A stretch of 64,000 nucleotides of DNA, from the NCBI GenBank assembly GCA_024508355.1, contig JAMZEJ010000006.1, positions 1-64,000 on the forward strand, read 5' to 3'. Positions 48,870-58,542 of this stretch are shown piece by piece (the stretch's first letter is position 1; each line of letters starts with the position of its first letter). Both the position numbers and the translations under genes were made by a program. This stretch comes from Rhizosaccharibacter radicis (GTDB taxonomy: Bacteria; Pseudomonadota; Alphaproteobacteria; Acetobacterales; Acetobacteraceae). Below the pieces are notes generated by a model. It searched no databases. It saw only the letters and a list, made by a program, of their open reading frames with translations, and was not told the origin of the DNA.

Positions 48870-50038
48870 GCGAACATCCGCCGCGCGGCGCCCCCGCGCT
48901 TCGCGCGCGGCATGTCGTCGAGCCTGCTGGCCCGCGTCCGCCGCCGGGTGAGCGCCAGCAGCAGCCCGATGGTGAGGGCGACCGAGATCGCCGACGACCC
49001 GCCATAGGAGATGAAGGGTAGTGTCATGCCCTTGGTCGGGATCAGGTGCAGGGACGACGCCATGTTCACGAAGGCCTGGAGCCCGAAGCCGCACACCAGG
49101 CCGGACGCCGCGAGCACCACGAACGGATCGTCTTCCGCCAGCAGCTTGAGCAGGGTGCGGGCGACGATGAACAGGAAGATGCCGATGATGAAGAGGCACA
49201 CGATCATGCCGAACTCTTCGCCGGCGACCGCGAACACGAAGTCGGCGTGGGCGTCGGGCAGCAGGTCCTTGACCCGGCCCTCGCCGGGGCCGCGGCCGAG
49301 CAGGCCGCCGTTGCCGAAGGCCTGGAGCGCGGTGTCGATCTGGTAGTGGTCGCCCTGCTCGGGATGGAGGAAGCGGGTGACGCGCGAACGGACGTGAGGA
49401 AACACGGTGTAGGCGAACACGAACGCGGCCGCCATCGACCCGACGCCGCATCCCACCAGGAACAGGTTGAGCCCGCCGATGAAGAGCTGGGTCATGAACA
49501 CGCAGGTGATCACGGACAGCATGCCGATATCCGGCTGCGACTTGAGGAGCAGCAGGATCACGCCGAACACGCCGAACGCCAGCAGCATGCCGGGGAAGGC
49601 GCGCGTGCGCTTTCCCTCGCACAGCAGCCAGGCGGTCACCACCGCGAAGAACGGCTTGAGGAACTCGGAAGGCTGCACCGACATCAGCGGCAAGGCGATC
49701 CAGCGCCGCGCCCCCTTGATCTCCACGCCATGCACGAGCGTCAGCGCCGTGGCGGCCAGCGCCAGCAGGCATCCGGCGAGCGCGATGCGGCGCACGCCCT
49801 TGAGTGACAGCAGCGAGGTTGCCATCACCACGAGGCCGGCGAGGGCGAGGAAGATCACCTGCTTGAGGATGAACATGTCGCGCGACGCCCCGATGCGCGC
49901 CGCGACCGCGGGCGAAGCGGCCAGCATCAGCACGTAGCCGAAGCCGATCAGGATGCCGACGCAGCCCAGCGTCCAGCGGTCCACGGTCCACCACCAGCGG
50001 CCGAGGATCGAGTTGTCGGAGCGCGACAGGGCGGCCAT
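48866..50038 (-). CDS. ftsW: Septal peptidoglycan polymerase FtsW
   Basis: FtsW is a SEDS protein that polymerises lipid II with FtsI. About ten transmembrane helices are seen. Family motifs include KGARRWIALPLMSVQPSEFLKP in the central loop, LKSQPDIGM, HYQIDTALQAFGNGGLLGRGPGEGRVKDLLPDAHADFVFAVAGEEFG, and the end GMTLPFISYGGSSAIS. The 390-residue protein starts at ATG 50038, overlapping murD's stop, and ends in a basic tail that may reach FtsZ. Confidence 0.97.
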   Translation of the reverse strand: MAALSRSDNSILGRWWWTVDRWTLGCVGILIGFGYVLMLAASPAVAARIGASRDMFILKQVIFLALAGLVVMATSLLSLKGVRRIALAGCLLALAATALTLVHGVEIKGARRWIALPLMSVQPSEFLKPFFAVVTAWLLCEGKRTRAFPGMLLAFGVFGVILLLLKSQPDIGMLSVITCVFMTQLFIGGLNLFLVGCGVGSMAAAFVFAYTVFPHVRSRVTRFLHPEQGDHYQIDTALQAFGNGGLLGRGPGEGRVKDLLPDAHADFVFAVAGEEFGMIVCLFIIGIFLFIVARTLLKLLAEDDPFVVLAASGLVCGFGLQAFVNMASSLHLIPTKGMTLPFISYGGSSAISVALTIGLLLALTRRRTRASRLDDMPRAKRGGAARRMFA

Positions 50039-51396
50039 CAGCTTCTGCCTCTGAGCGAGGAGGCGAGGGCGGCGAAACGCTCCCCGCGGGCCTCGAAGTT
50101 CGGGAACTGGTCGAACGACGCGCAAGCGGGCGACAGCAGCACCACGGGAGCCTGCGTGTCGCGCGCCGCGGCGAGCGCGGCCGGCACGGCCTCCTCCAGC
50201 GTGCCGACGATCCGGTGCGGAACGTCGTGCCGCCGCAGGGTTTCCGCCAGCGCGGGGGCGTCCTGGCCGATCAGCAGCGCCTCGGCGATGCGGGGAAAGA
50301 AGGGCGCCAGCGTCTCGATGCCGCCGCTCTTGGCGACGCCGCCCGCGATCCACACCAGCCGGGGATAGCAGCCGAGCGCCCGCGCCGCGGCGTCGGCGTT
50401 GGTGGCCTTGCTGTCGTCGACGAAGCGGATGCCATCCTGTTCCGCCACCGTGCGCTGACGGTGCGGCAGGCCGGGAAACGAACGAAGCGCCTCGGCGATG
50501 TCGGCGTTGGAAACGCCGAGATGGGCGGCCATGGCGGCGGCGGCGAGCGCGTTCTGTGCGTTGTGGGTGCCGGGAAGCGCCGGGGCCTCCGCGAGTATCG
50601 GGGCGAGGGCGCCGGGGCGTTCGCCGGAGATGGTCAGCACCGGGGCGGGATGGCCGGCACGGAGGCGTTCGGCGATCGCGACGGTCGCGGCATCGTCGGC
50701 GCCGAGCACCGCGACGTCGCCCTTCTTCTGGCGGGCGAACACCTGCTCCTTGGCCTGGGCGTAGGCCGCCATCGTGCCGTGGCGATCGAGATGGTCGGGC
50801 GACAGGTTGAGCAGGCAGGCCGCATCGAAGCGCAGGGTGCGCAGCCGCTCCAGCATGTACGACGACATCTCCAGCACGTAGACGCCGTTCTCTGGCAGCA
50901 GCGGCAGCGACAGCGACGCGGGGCCGAGATTGCCGCCGGCCGCCACCGGTATCCCCGCGGTGCGGAGGATGTGCGCCAGCAGGGCGGTGGTGGTGGATTT
51001 GCCGTTCGTGCCGGTGATGCCGGCGAAACGGGCACCGCCGCCGGCGGCCCGCACCGCCTGGAACAACAGCTCCGCGTCGCTGAGCACCGGCAACCCGGCG
51101 GCGATGGCCCGTGCGGCCACCGGATGCGGCGCCGGCAGACGGTGCGGGATGCCGGGCGACATCACCAGCGCGTCGAATCCTTCCAGCGTTCCGAAGGGGC
51201 GGAGCGTGATGCCGGGAGCGTCCTGCAGCGCCGAGCGCGCGGTCTCGCCATCGTCCCAGGCCTGCACGATTGCGCCCATGGCGGCGAGTGCCCGCGCGGC
51301 CGGCGCGCCGTTCCGACCGAGACCCAGCACGGCGTAGCGGCGGCCGCTGAAGAGGCCGGAAGAGAAGCCGCGGGCGGGGGAGCGGGTGTCGCTCAT
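50038..51396 (-). CDS. murD: UDP-N-acetylmuramoylalanine--D-glutamate ligase
   Basis: MurD adds D-glutamate to UDP-MurNAc-L-Ala. The 452-residue protein has the N-terminal UDP-binding [16 protein letters not shown], the P-loop [17 protein letters not shown], the [14 protein letters not shown] motif and the substrate-binding [16 protein letters not shown] near the C-terminus. ATG 51396 overlaps the mraY stop by four bases and the stop overlaps ftsW. Confidence 0.97.
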   Translation of the reverse strand: MSDTRSPARGFSSGLFSGRRYAVLGLGRNGAPAARALAAMGAIVQAWDDGETARSALQDAPGITLRPFGTLEGFDALVMSPGIPHRLPAPHPVAARAIAAGLPVLSDAELLFQAVRAAGGGARFAGITGTNGKSTTTALLAHILRTAGIPVAAGGNLGPASLSLPLLPENGVYVLEMSSYMLERLRTLRFDAACLLNLSPDHLDRHGTMAAYAQAKEQVFARQKKGDVAVLGADDAATVAIAERLRAGHPAPVLTISGERPGALAPILAEAPALPGTHNAQNALAAAAMAAHLGVSNADIAEALRSFPGLPHRQRTVAEQDGIRFVDDSKATNADAAARALGCYPRLVWIAGGVAKSGGIETLAPFFPRIAEALLIGQDAPALAETLRRHDVPHRIVGTLEEAVPAALAAARDTQAPVVLLSPACASFDQFPNFEARGERFAALASSLRGRS

Positions 51397-52481
51397 CTGA
51401 TCTTGAGGGTGGCGAGGCCGGCGAGGCCCAGCACCATGGACACGATCCAGAACCGGATCACGATCTTGGGCTCCTGCCAGCCCATCTTCTCGAAATGATG
51501 GTGCAGGGGCGCCATCAGGAACACCCGCTTGCCGGTCCGCTTGTACCAGCCGACCTGAATGATGACGGACAGGGTTTCCACCACGAACAAACCGCCGACG
51601 ATGCACAGCACCAGCTCGTGCTTGACGGCGACGGCGACCGCGCCGAGCGCGCCGCCGAGCGACAACGAACCGGTATCCCCCATGAACACGGCGGCCGGGG
51701 GCGCGTTGAACCACAGGAAGCCGAGCCCGGCGCCGATCAGGGCTGCCAGGAACACGCCGAGCTCGCCGGTGCCGGGCACCGGATGGAGCTGCAGGTAGTC
51801 GGCGAAGATGCGGTTGCCGACCAGATACGAGATCAACGCGAACACCACCGCGGCGATGATCACCGGCACGATCGCCAGACCGTCGAGCCCGTCGGTGAAG
51901 TTCACCGCGTTGCCGAAGCCCGTGATCACCAGCATGGCGAAGATCGGAAACGCGAAGCCGAGCGACAGCATCGCTTCCTTGACGAACGGGAAGGCGAGGT
52001 GGTTGGCGAGCGCCGGAGGCATCAATGTCTGCATCCACCAGCCCGCGACGAGCGAGGCCGCGAATTCGCAGCCCAGACGCACGCGCTTGCTGACGCCGCG
52101 CGTGTTGCGCTTGCTGAGCTTCAGGTAGTCGTCGGCGAAGCCCACGGCGCCGAACGCGCCGGTCGCCAGCAGCACCGCCCACACGAAGCCGTTGCTGAGG
52201 TCCGCCCATATCAGCGTGGACACGAACCAGGACAGCAGGATCAGCACGCCGCCCATGGTGGGCGTGCCCGCCTTCTCGATGATGTGCCTTTCCGGCCCGA
52301 GGGCGCGGATCGGCTGGCCGCCGCGCTGCACGCGGCGCAGCCACGCGATCACCGGACGGCCGAGCAGCAGCGAGATCACCAGCGCGGTGAGACACGCAGC
52401 ACCCGAACGGAAGGTGATGTAGCGGAGCAGGTTGAAGCCCGTGACCTGTTCGGACAAAGGGTGGGCGAGCAGGTAGAGCAT
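51393..52481 (-). CDS. mraY: Phospho-N-acetylmuramoyl-pentapeptide-transferase
   Basis: MraY couples the UDP-MurNAc-pentapeptide to undecaprenyl phosphate, forming lipid I. The 362-residue membrane protein has about ten helices, [10 protein letters not shown] near the first cytoplasmic loop, the catalytic aspartates in GFADDYLKL and [12 protein letters not shown], and the [13 protein letters not shown] loop. Its ATG lies directly against the murF stop with no base between. Confidence 0.98.
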   Translation of the reverse strand: MLYLLAHPLSEQVTGFNLLRYITFRSGAACLTALVISLLLGRPVIAWLRRVQRGGQPIRALGPERHIIEKAGTPTMGGVLILLSWFVSTLIWADLSNGFVWAVLLATGAFGAVGFADDYLKLSKRNTRGVSKRVRLGCEFAASLVAGWWMQTLMPPALANHLAFPFVKEAMLSLGFAFPIFAMLVITGFGNAVNFTDGLDGLAIVPVIIAAVVFALISYLVGNRIFADYLQLHPVPGTGELGVFLAALIGAGLGFLWFNAPPAAVFMGDTGSLSLGGALGAVAVAVKHELVLCIVGGLFVVETLSVIIQVGWYKRTGKRVFLMAPLHHHFEKMGWQEPKIVIRFWIVSMVLGLAGLATLKIR

Positions 52482-53903
52482 CTAGGCGGCCTGTTCCGGC
52501 GAGCGAGAGGAATGGTCGGAAGACCGCAGGATCGACACCACCTCGCGCATCCGGCTGCCGAAGGAGCCTTTCACCAGCAGGACGTCGCCGGGCCGCAGGG
52601 CCGCCGCCACCAGCGGGGCGAGGGTCCGGGCGTCGGGCGCGGCGCCGCCGCGCAGGGGAGCGGGAAGCGTGTCGAACAGGAGCCGTGACATCGGGCCGCA
52701 GCAGAAGAACAGATCGGCGCAGCGCTCCAGCGCGGGTGCCAGCGACAGATGCTCCTCCGCCGCGAACCGGCCCAGCTCCAGCATGTCGCCCAGGGCCACC
52801 ACCCGCCGCCCGGCGGGCAACAGGGCCAGCAGCTCCAGCGCCGCGCGGACGGACGCACCCGAGGCGTTGTAGCTCTCGTCGAGCAGGAAGGCGCCGTTCG
52901 GAAGGGGAACCAGGGCACCGCGGCCGTCGCCTGGCCGGAACCCGGACAATCCCGCCGCGGCCGCTTCGGGATCCGCGCCGACCGCGATCGCCGCGGCCAG
53001 CACCGCCAGCGCGTTGCGGGCCATGTGCGCGCCTGGAGCGCCGAGCGTGAGCGACAAGGTCTGGTCCGCGATCCGCATCACGATGTCACTGCCGTCGGCG
53101 CGCAGTGACAGGTGCTCGATCCGCGCGTCGCCTCCGGCCCCGCAACGCATCACCCGGGCACCGCGCGCGGTGGCCATCGCCGCCATGGCGTCGGCGCCCA
53201 CGGCGTCGGCGGGCAGGATCGCGGTGCCGTGCGACTCTAGCGCCCCGAAGATCGAGCCCTTCTCCGCCGCGATGGCCTCGAGGCTGCCCATGTGGCCTAT
53301 GTGGCTCGCCGCCACCGTGGTCACGATGGCGGCATGGGGTCGCACCAGGGCCGCCAGCGGCGCGATCTCGCCCGGGTGGTTCATGCCGATCTCGCTGACG
53401 CAGAAGGCGGCGTCGGCGGGCAGCCGGGCCAGCGTCAGCGGCACGCCCCAATGGTTGTTGTAGGAGGCGTGCGAGGCGTGGGTCGGGCCGCAGGCGCCGA
53501 GTGCCGCGCGCAGCATCTCCTTGGTGGTGGTCTTGCCGACGCTGCCGGTCACGGCGATCACCCGGCCGTCGAACCGTGCGCGGCCCGCGCGGCCCAGCGC
53601 ATGCAGCGCCTCGAAAGTGTCCGTCACGAACAACAGCCGGGCGTCGTCGCGCAGGTCGGGAGAAAGCGCTTCCGGATCATGCGCTAGAACGGCGGCGGCG
53701 CCGGCCGCCAATGCCGCCCCGGCGTGGGCATGACCGTCCGAACGATCACCGCGCAGCGCCACGAACAGATCGCCGGGCTGCAGGGTGCGGGTGTCGATGG
53801 AAACGCCCGTCACGGCGGACGGCCTGTCGCCGACCTTGCCGAATCGGCCATCCACCGCGGCGGCGAGCGCGTGGGCCTGCCAGAGCATGGAGGAGCCGCT
53901 CAT
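52482..53903 (-). CDS. murF: UDP-N-acetylmuramoyl-tripeptide--D-alanyl-D-alanine ligase
   Basis: MurF adds D-Ala-D-Ala to the tripeptide precursor. The 473-residue protein has the N-terminal SIDTRTLQPGDLFVALRGDRSDGH, P-loop VTGSVGKTTTKEML, the SYNNHWGVPLTLAR substrate loop, and LLDESYNASGASVRAAL in the C-terminal domain. It begins at ATG 53903, 103 bases after murE, one of the few gaps in the cluster. Confidence 0.96.
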   Translation of the reverse strand: MSGSSMLWQAHALAAAVDGRFGKVGDRPSAVTGVSIDTRTLQPGDLFVALRGDRSDGHAHAGAALAAGAAAVLAHDPEALSPDLRDDARLLFVTDTFEALHALGRAGRARFDGRVIAVTGSVGKTTTKEMLRAALGACGPTHASHASYNNHWGVPLTLARLPADAAFCVSEIGMNHPGEIAPLAALVRPHAAIVTTVAASHIGHMGSLEAIAAEKGSIFGALESHGTAILPADAVGADAMAAMATARGARVMRCGAGGDARIEHLSLRADGSDIVMRIADQTLSLTLGAPGAHMARNALAVLAAAIAVGADPEAAAAGLSGFRPGDGRGALVPLPNGAFLLDESYNASGASVRAALELLALLPAGRRVVALGDMLELGRFAAEEHLSLAPALERCADLFFCCGPMSRLLFDTLPAPLRGGAAPDARTLAPLVAAALRPGDVLLVKGSFGSRMREVVSILRSSDHSSRSPEQAA

Positions 53904-53927
53904 CGGATGCTCGCCCCCGGCCGGCGC

Positions 53928-53947
53928 GCGCGGGCGGTCGCCCGCGC
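53928..53947. repeat. GC-rich inverted repeat in the murE-murF gap
   Basis: Nine-base arms GCGCGGGCG / CGCCCGCGC surround two bases, so a stem of 7-8 pairs with a 4-6 base loop can form in the mRNA. It lies in the 103-base murE-murF spacer. There is no T-run, so it is not a standard terminator; it may affect mRNA processing, or be chance in a high-GC genome. Confidence 0.4.
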
Positions 53948-54006
53948 GGCATGACGCGGGAGCGGCCGGCGTGCGCGGCCAGCGACGGCGATGTGGAGCC
54001 GGACGC

Positions 54007-55506
54007 TCACGGCGCGTATCCCGCCAGGCGGCGCACGGTCGCGACATCGTCGAACGGCAGCACAGCGGTGCCGATGATCTGTCCCTGCTCGTGACCCTTG
54101 CCGGCGACCGCCAGCACGTCGCCCGGATGCAACATGGACAGGGCGGTGGCGATGGCCTCGGCCCTGTCGGCGATCTCGATCGCGCCGGGGCATCCCGCCA
54201 TCACCTCCTGGCGGATCGCGGCGGCGTCTTCCGTGCGGGGATTGTCGTCGGTCACCACGGCGACGTCGGCGAGCTCGGCGGCGACGCCGCCCATCAACGG
54301 CCGCTTGCCTCGGTCGCGGTCGCCGCCCGCTCCGAACACCACCACCAGACGGCCGTTCGCTTCCGCGGCATGCGGCCGCAACGCCTGCAGCAGGCGGCGG
54401 AGCGCGTCGGGCGTGTGGGCGTAGTCCACATAGGCGGCGCTGTGCCCGGGCAGGGTCGCGGCGAGCTCCATGCGGCCACGGACACCGCCGAGGGACGCGA
54501 GCAGCGGCAGGATGTCGGCGATGTCGTCGTCGTCCCCGGCGGCGAGCGCGGCGGCGAGCAGGGCGTTGTCGGCCTGGAAGCGGCCGGGCAGCCGGAGATG
54601 CAGCTCGTGGGACTGGCCGGCCGCTTCCAGGGTCACCACCTGGCCTGCTGCGACCGGCACGGCTCGCAGGAGGCGGACGAAGCGGCCGTTCTCGCCGACC
54701 TCACGGAAGCGCAGGGCGCGCGCATGGGCGATGGTACGGAGCGCAGATAGGGTGTCCGGATCCATGTCGGCGTTGGCCACCGCCACCGCGCCGTCCGGGA
54801 GAAGGGCCGAGAACAACCGCAGCTTGGCATCGCGATAGGCGTCCAGCGTCCCGTGATAATCGAGGTGATCGCGCGACAGGTTGCTGAACCCGGCGGCGGA
54901 GATTCGCACTCCGTCCAGCCGGTGCTGCTCGATGCCGTGGGAGGATGCCTCGAGGAAAACGTCTTCGATCCCGGCGCGCTTCAAGGCGGCGAGCGTGCGG
55001 GCGAGCGACACGCTGTCGGGCGTGGTGAGTGCCGGACCGTCGAGATCGAGTGCCACGTCGCTTCGCAGTCCGAGCGTGCCCAGGCTGGCGGCGGGACGAT
55101 GCCGCAAGGCCGCGAGCTGGCGGCCGAACTCGGCGGTGCTGGTCTTGCCGTTGGTGCCCGTGATCGCCACCACACGCGACGGCTGCGGACCGGCGTGGCG
55201 GGCGGCGAGCCTAGCGAACAGGCTGCGCGGTTCGGCCGACAGCAGCAGCGGTACGCGGGGGGTGTTCTCGGGCCACGCCGTGCCATGGCCGGCGAGCACG
55301 GCCGCCGCGCCGCGCCGGACCGCGTCGGCGATGAAGGCGGCGCCGTCCTGGGCGCGGCCGGGAAGGGCGCCGAACAGGGTGCCGGGCCGCACGGTGCGGC
55401 TGTCCAGCGACAGATTCTCGACGACGATGCCGGCCTCGGCCGGTGCCAGCGGCGCCAGCAGGTCGCGGGTCAGCGCGCCGAGAGTACCGGGGCCTTCGCC
55501 GGTCAC
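54007..55506 (-). CDS. murE: UDP-N-acetylmuramoyl-L-alanyl-D-glutamate--2,6-diaminopimelate ligase
   Basis: MurE adds meso-diaminopimelate to the precursor, linking to the lysA pathway pool. The 499-residue protein has the LSLDSRTVRPGTLFGALPG start, P-loop VAITGTNGKTSTAEFG, LSRDHLDYHGTLDAYRDAK with the carbamylated-lysine region, and DNPRTED, the motif for diaminopimelate rather than lysine. GTG 55506 overlaps the ftsI stop (GTGA). Confidence 0.97.
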   Translation of the reverse strand: MTGEGPGTLGALTRDLLAPLAPAEAGIVVENLSLDSRTVRPGTLFGALPGRAQDGAAFIADAVRRGAAAVLAGHGTAWPENTPRVPLLLSAEPRSLFARLAARHAGPQPSRVVAITGTNGKTSTAEFGRQLAALRHRPAASLGTLGLRSDVALDLDGPALTTPDSVSLARTLAALKRAGIEDVFLEASSHGIEQHRLDGVRISAAGFSNLSRDHLDYHGTLDAYRDAKLRLFSALLPDGAVAVANADMDPDTLSALRTIAHARALRFREVGENGRFVRLLRAVPVAAGQVVTLEAAGQSHELHLRLPGRFQADNALLAAALAAGDDDDIADILPLLASLGGVRGRMELAATLPGHSAAYVDYAHTPDALRRLLQALRPHAAEANGRLVVVFGAGGDRDRGKRPLMGGVAAELADVAVVTDDNPRTEDAAAIRQEVMAGCPGAIEIADRAEAIATALSMLHPGDVLAVAGKGHEQGQIIGTAVLPFDDVATVRRLAGYAP

Positions 55507-57653
55507 CGGGCCGGCACCTGGTAGCTGATCTCGCGGCGCAGGGCCGCCGCGGGCCCGGCGGCGGCCTCGCGACGATCACGCGGGGCGGGGGGAGCCGAGG
55601 CCGTGGTGCCCGGATGGGCCGCAGCGCGCTGGGCGTCGCGGGCAGCGCGCGCGGCGGCCTTCTCGGCGTCCTTCTGTTGTTTGGCGAGCGCGGCGAGATG
55701 CGCGGGATCGCCGGGATCGTTGCCGGGACCGAGCTGGTGGAAACCCGGCGGCACCGGCGGGTTCATGGAGATGCTGAGGGACGCCTCGATCTTGTCGGCG
55801 CCTTCGGTGACGGGGAACAGGCCCATCATCGGTGCGATGCGCGCGACGATGCTGTGCCACGTCGGCACCGCGTTCCAGGCCGAGGTGGTCCAGCCGTGGG
55901 TGTCCTTCGTCGCCTGCGGGCTGTCGAGCATGACATAGACCGCGTAGCGCGGGGCATTGAGGGGAAAGATGCCGGTGAAGGCGGTGATGTTGGTGTGCTT
56001 GAGATAGCCGCCATGCGCGCCGACCTTCTCGGCCGTGCCGGTCTTGCCGCCCACGAAATAGCCGGGAATGTCGGCGGCCTTGCCGGTCCGGTGCTCGTCG
56101 GGGCCGGCCACCACCATGCGCAGGATGCGGCGCAACAGCGACGACGTTTCTTCCGACAGGACGCGCTCGCCCTGCGGCACGATCTCGGGCTCGGCCGTGG
56201 GCGTGCCGGGCAGGGGCGTCGTGGCCGACACCGGCTGCAGCACGGGCGGCGGCACGTCCGCCCCGGACGGCATCGCGCTGGCGGATACCGCGTCGTCGTC
56301 CCGCGCGAGCAGCGTCGGCTTCACGAGGATGCCGCCATTGCTGGTGGCGGCGGTGCCGCGCACGATGGCGAGCGGAGGCACCGCGACGCCGTGTCCGAAC
56401 GCGACGGTCATCACCGCCGACAAGCCCCAGTTGCTCATGCGCGGCAGCAGCGGGCGTGCCGCTTCCGGCAGTTCCACCGGCACGCGGTCGAAGAAGCCCA
56501 TGCGCCGCAGCCATTCCTGCTGGCGCTTCGCACCGGCGTCGAGCGCCATGTGCGCCGCCGCCGGGTTGGACGACAGCGCCATGGCTTCAGGCATCGCGAG
56601 CCACGGGGCGAAATGGTCGGTCTTCATGTCGGAGATGGTGAAGCGCCCGACATGGATCGGCACGGTGGAGAAACGGTCCCACACATGGGCGACGCCGGTC
56701 TCGAGCACCATCGCCGCCGTTTGCAGCTTGAAGGTCGAGCCCGGCTCGTACATCCCGGTGACGGCGCGGTTGAACCGCTGGTCGTCCACCGCCTTGCTGA
56801 AGAGATTGGCGTCGTAGTCGGGCAGACTGACCATCGACACGATCTCGCCGGTGCGCACGTCCATCACGATGGCGCAGGCGCCGATGGCGCTGAACTTCTC
56901 CTTGGCGGCTTCGAGTTCCTCGCGCACCACGCCCTGGACGCGCACGTCGAGGGAAAGCCTGAGCGGCGCCTGGTCCTTGGTGAGGCGCTTGTCGAAATAG
57001 CGCTCGACGCCGGCAACGCCGTGATCGTCCACGTCCACGGCACCCAGCACCTGCGCCGCCGTCCGGCCGAGCGGGTAGTGGCGCTTCTCGCCTGGCTCGA
57101 AATAGATACCGGGAATGCCGAGATCGTTGATGGCGATCTCCTTCTCCGGCGGAATGTCGCGGGCGATGTAGACGAACTGCTTCTTCGACGACAGCTTACG
57201 CACGGTGTCGTCGACATCGATCTGCGGCAGAACGGTCTTCAGCTTCCTGGCGGCGTCCGTCGCGTCGATCAGCTCCATCGGATTGGCGAACACCGCCGCC
57301 ATCGGCAGCGAGATCGCCAGGATCTGGCCGTTGCGATCGGTGATGGTGGCGCGCCGGACGTGCGGCAACCCGAAATCGCCGGCGAACGCACCATCCCCGT
57401 CGGGCGAGAGCTTGGGGATGGGCGGAACCTGCGGCGCGATCTGACGCTTGGCCGGCGCCATCGGAAACAGCACGGTGGCGATCGACAGCTTCACCGCCAC
57501 GGCGCCGAACAGAACGCCGAAGCCCGCCGCCGCGCACAGGAGGCGCGCGCGCATCTTCTCCAGCGTCGCACGCTGTGCGAGATCCCGGCCGGTCACGCGC
57601 ACCACGGTTTCGCGGTCGAGCGTCGGATCGGGCTGCCCGGTCGGGAGCGCCAT
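55503..57653 (-). CDS. ftsI: Septal transpeptidase FtsI (PBP3)
   Basis: FtsI crosslinks septal peptidoglycan. An N-terminal transmembrane helix (about 38-60) is followed by the pedestal domain and the penicillin-binding domain with the nucleophile in EPGSTFKLQ (Ser306, Lys309), the SxN-type motif ALSSNPAAAH and KTGT in GGKTGTAEK. At 716 residues it is longer than usual (580-650): a Pro/Ala-rich insert of about 45 residues lies before KTG and an Ala/Arg/Lys-rich tail of about 90 ends the protein. It is 10 bases behind ftsL. Confidence 0.96.
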   Translation of the reverse strand: MALPTGQPDPTLDRETVVRVTGRDLAQRATLEKMRARLLCAAAGFGVLFGAVAVKLSIATVLFPMAPAKRQIAPQVPPIPKLSPDGDGAFAGDFGLPHVRRATITDRNGQILAISLPMAAVFANPMELIDATDAARKLKTVLPQIDVDDTVRKLSSKKQFVYIARDIPPEKEIAINDLGIPGIYFEPGEKRHYPLGRTAAQVLGAVDVDDHGVAGVERYFDKRLTKDQAPLRLSLDVRVQGVVREELEAAKEKFSAIGACAIVMDVRTGEIVSMVSLPDYDANLFSKAVDDQRFNRAVTGMYEPGSTFKLQTAAMVLETGVAHVWDRFSTVPIHVGRFTISDMKTDHFAPWLAMPEAMALSSNPAAAHMALDAGAKRQQEWLRRMGFFDRVPVELPEAARPLLPRMSNWGLSAVMTVAFGHGVAVPPLAIVRGTAATSNGGILVKPTLLARDDDAVSASAMPSGADVPPPVLQPVSATTPLPGTPTAEPEIVPQGERVLSEETSSLLRRILRMVVAGPDEHRTGKAADIPGYFVGGKTGTAEKVGAHGGYLKHTNITAFTGIFPLNAPRYAVYVMLDSPQATKDTHGWTTSAWNAVPTWHSIVARIAPMMGLFPVTEGADKIEASLSISMNPPVPPGFHQLGPGNDPGDPAHLAALAKQQKDAEKAAARAARDAQRAAAHPGTTASAPPAPRDRREAAAGPAAALRREISYQVPAR

Positions 57654-57663
57654 CGGTTCGGCT

Positions 57664-58542
57664 TCAGCCGCCGTCGGAGACAGGAACCGGCGCCGCCAGG
57701 GCCGGATGGCCGTAGCTGGACGATCCGAGCGCCGAGGTCACGCCGCCGTTCGGCGCAGTGGCGGCATGAGGAGAGGACCAGCTGCCCGACGGCCGGGCCG
57801 GGCGCCACACCGCGGCGGCGATCGGTGCCGGACGATACGAGGTGGCGGACACGGTGCGTACGGCCGGCACAGACGAGGAAGCGGTCGCCGGCGTCGTCCG
57901 GGCGGCGACGCGGGTGCGAACCGCATGCGCAGCGGGCGTCGGTGCGGGACGCACCACGGCGCGGGCCGACACGGTGCGCACGGTGGCGACAGGTTCCGCG
58001 TCCGTCATGCCCGACCGGTCGTCAGCATCGGCGTCTGCGAGCTGCACCGGTGGGGTCGGGGCGTGGAACCGCCGCGCGGCCTCCGTCGCCGGCGCGGGGG
58101 ACGCGGCGGCGATCGCGGTCGGCGCGGCGGCCCTGTGCTGTGCGCCGCCGGCCATGGCCATGGCCGCAGGGGCGGCCTCGGAAGCTGGCTGCGCCACCAC
58201 GGGCGCTTCGGCGGGAACCGGAGTCGGCCGCGCCGGCGCGGGCGCCTCGCTCGCCACAGGGGGCAGGCGTTCGCCGAGCGAGGCAAGCTGCACGAACTGG
58301 CCCGGCGTCATCGGCTGCAGCTTGGGCAGGAAGCGCGTCGCCAGTCCCTGGAGCCGGTCCGGCTGGTTCAGCAGCGCCCATTCCGCGCGAAGCATCGCGG
58401 TTCGCTCGCGCGTGTGTTCGGTGTCGGACACGATGCGCGAGATCTGCTGGTCGAGCAGGGTGGTCCGGTGCTTCTCGGAGTAGAGATAAAGACCGGACCC
58501 GCCGGCCATCAGCGCGCAGACCAAGGTGAAGGAGCGGATCAT
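57664..58542 (-). CDS. ftsL: FtsL-like division protein with a very long Ala/Pro-rich tail
   Basis: Position between rsmH and ftsI and the N-terminal architecture identify it: a short cytoplasmic start, one transmembrane helix ([18 protein letters not shown]) and a heptad-bearing coiled coil (about 30-75, [30 protein letters not shown], given in part). FtsL forms the FtsQLB complex. After [32 protein letters not shown] (the usual FtsL end), about 195 more residues follow. They are Ala/Pro/Val-rich with no fold visible. Usual FtsL is 90-130 residues. The ATG overlaps the rsmH stop. Confidence 0.85.
   Translation of the reverse strand: MIRSFTLVCALMAGGSGLYLYSEKHRTTLLDQQISRIVSDTEHTRERTAMLRAEWALLNQPDRLQGLATRFLPKLQPMTPGQFVQLASLGERLPPVASEAPAPARPTPVPAEAPVVAQPASEAAPAAMAMAGGAQHRAAAPTAIAAASPAPATEAARRFHAPTPPVQLADADADDRSGMTDAEPVATVRTVSARAVVRPAPTPAAHAVRTRVAARTTPATASSSVPAVRTVSATSYRPAPIAAAVWRPARPSGSWSSPHAATAPNGGVTSALGSSSYGHPALAAPVPVSDGG

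Noticed and set aside
55443..58529. A 1028-codon open frame on the + strand
   Set aside because: It is antisense to ftsI and ftsL and compositionally random; a shadow of biased codon use in those genes.
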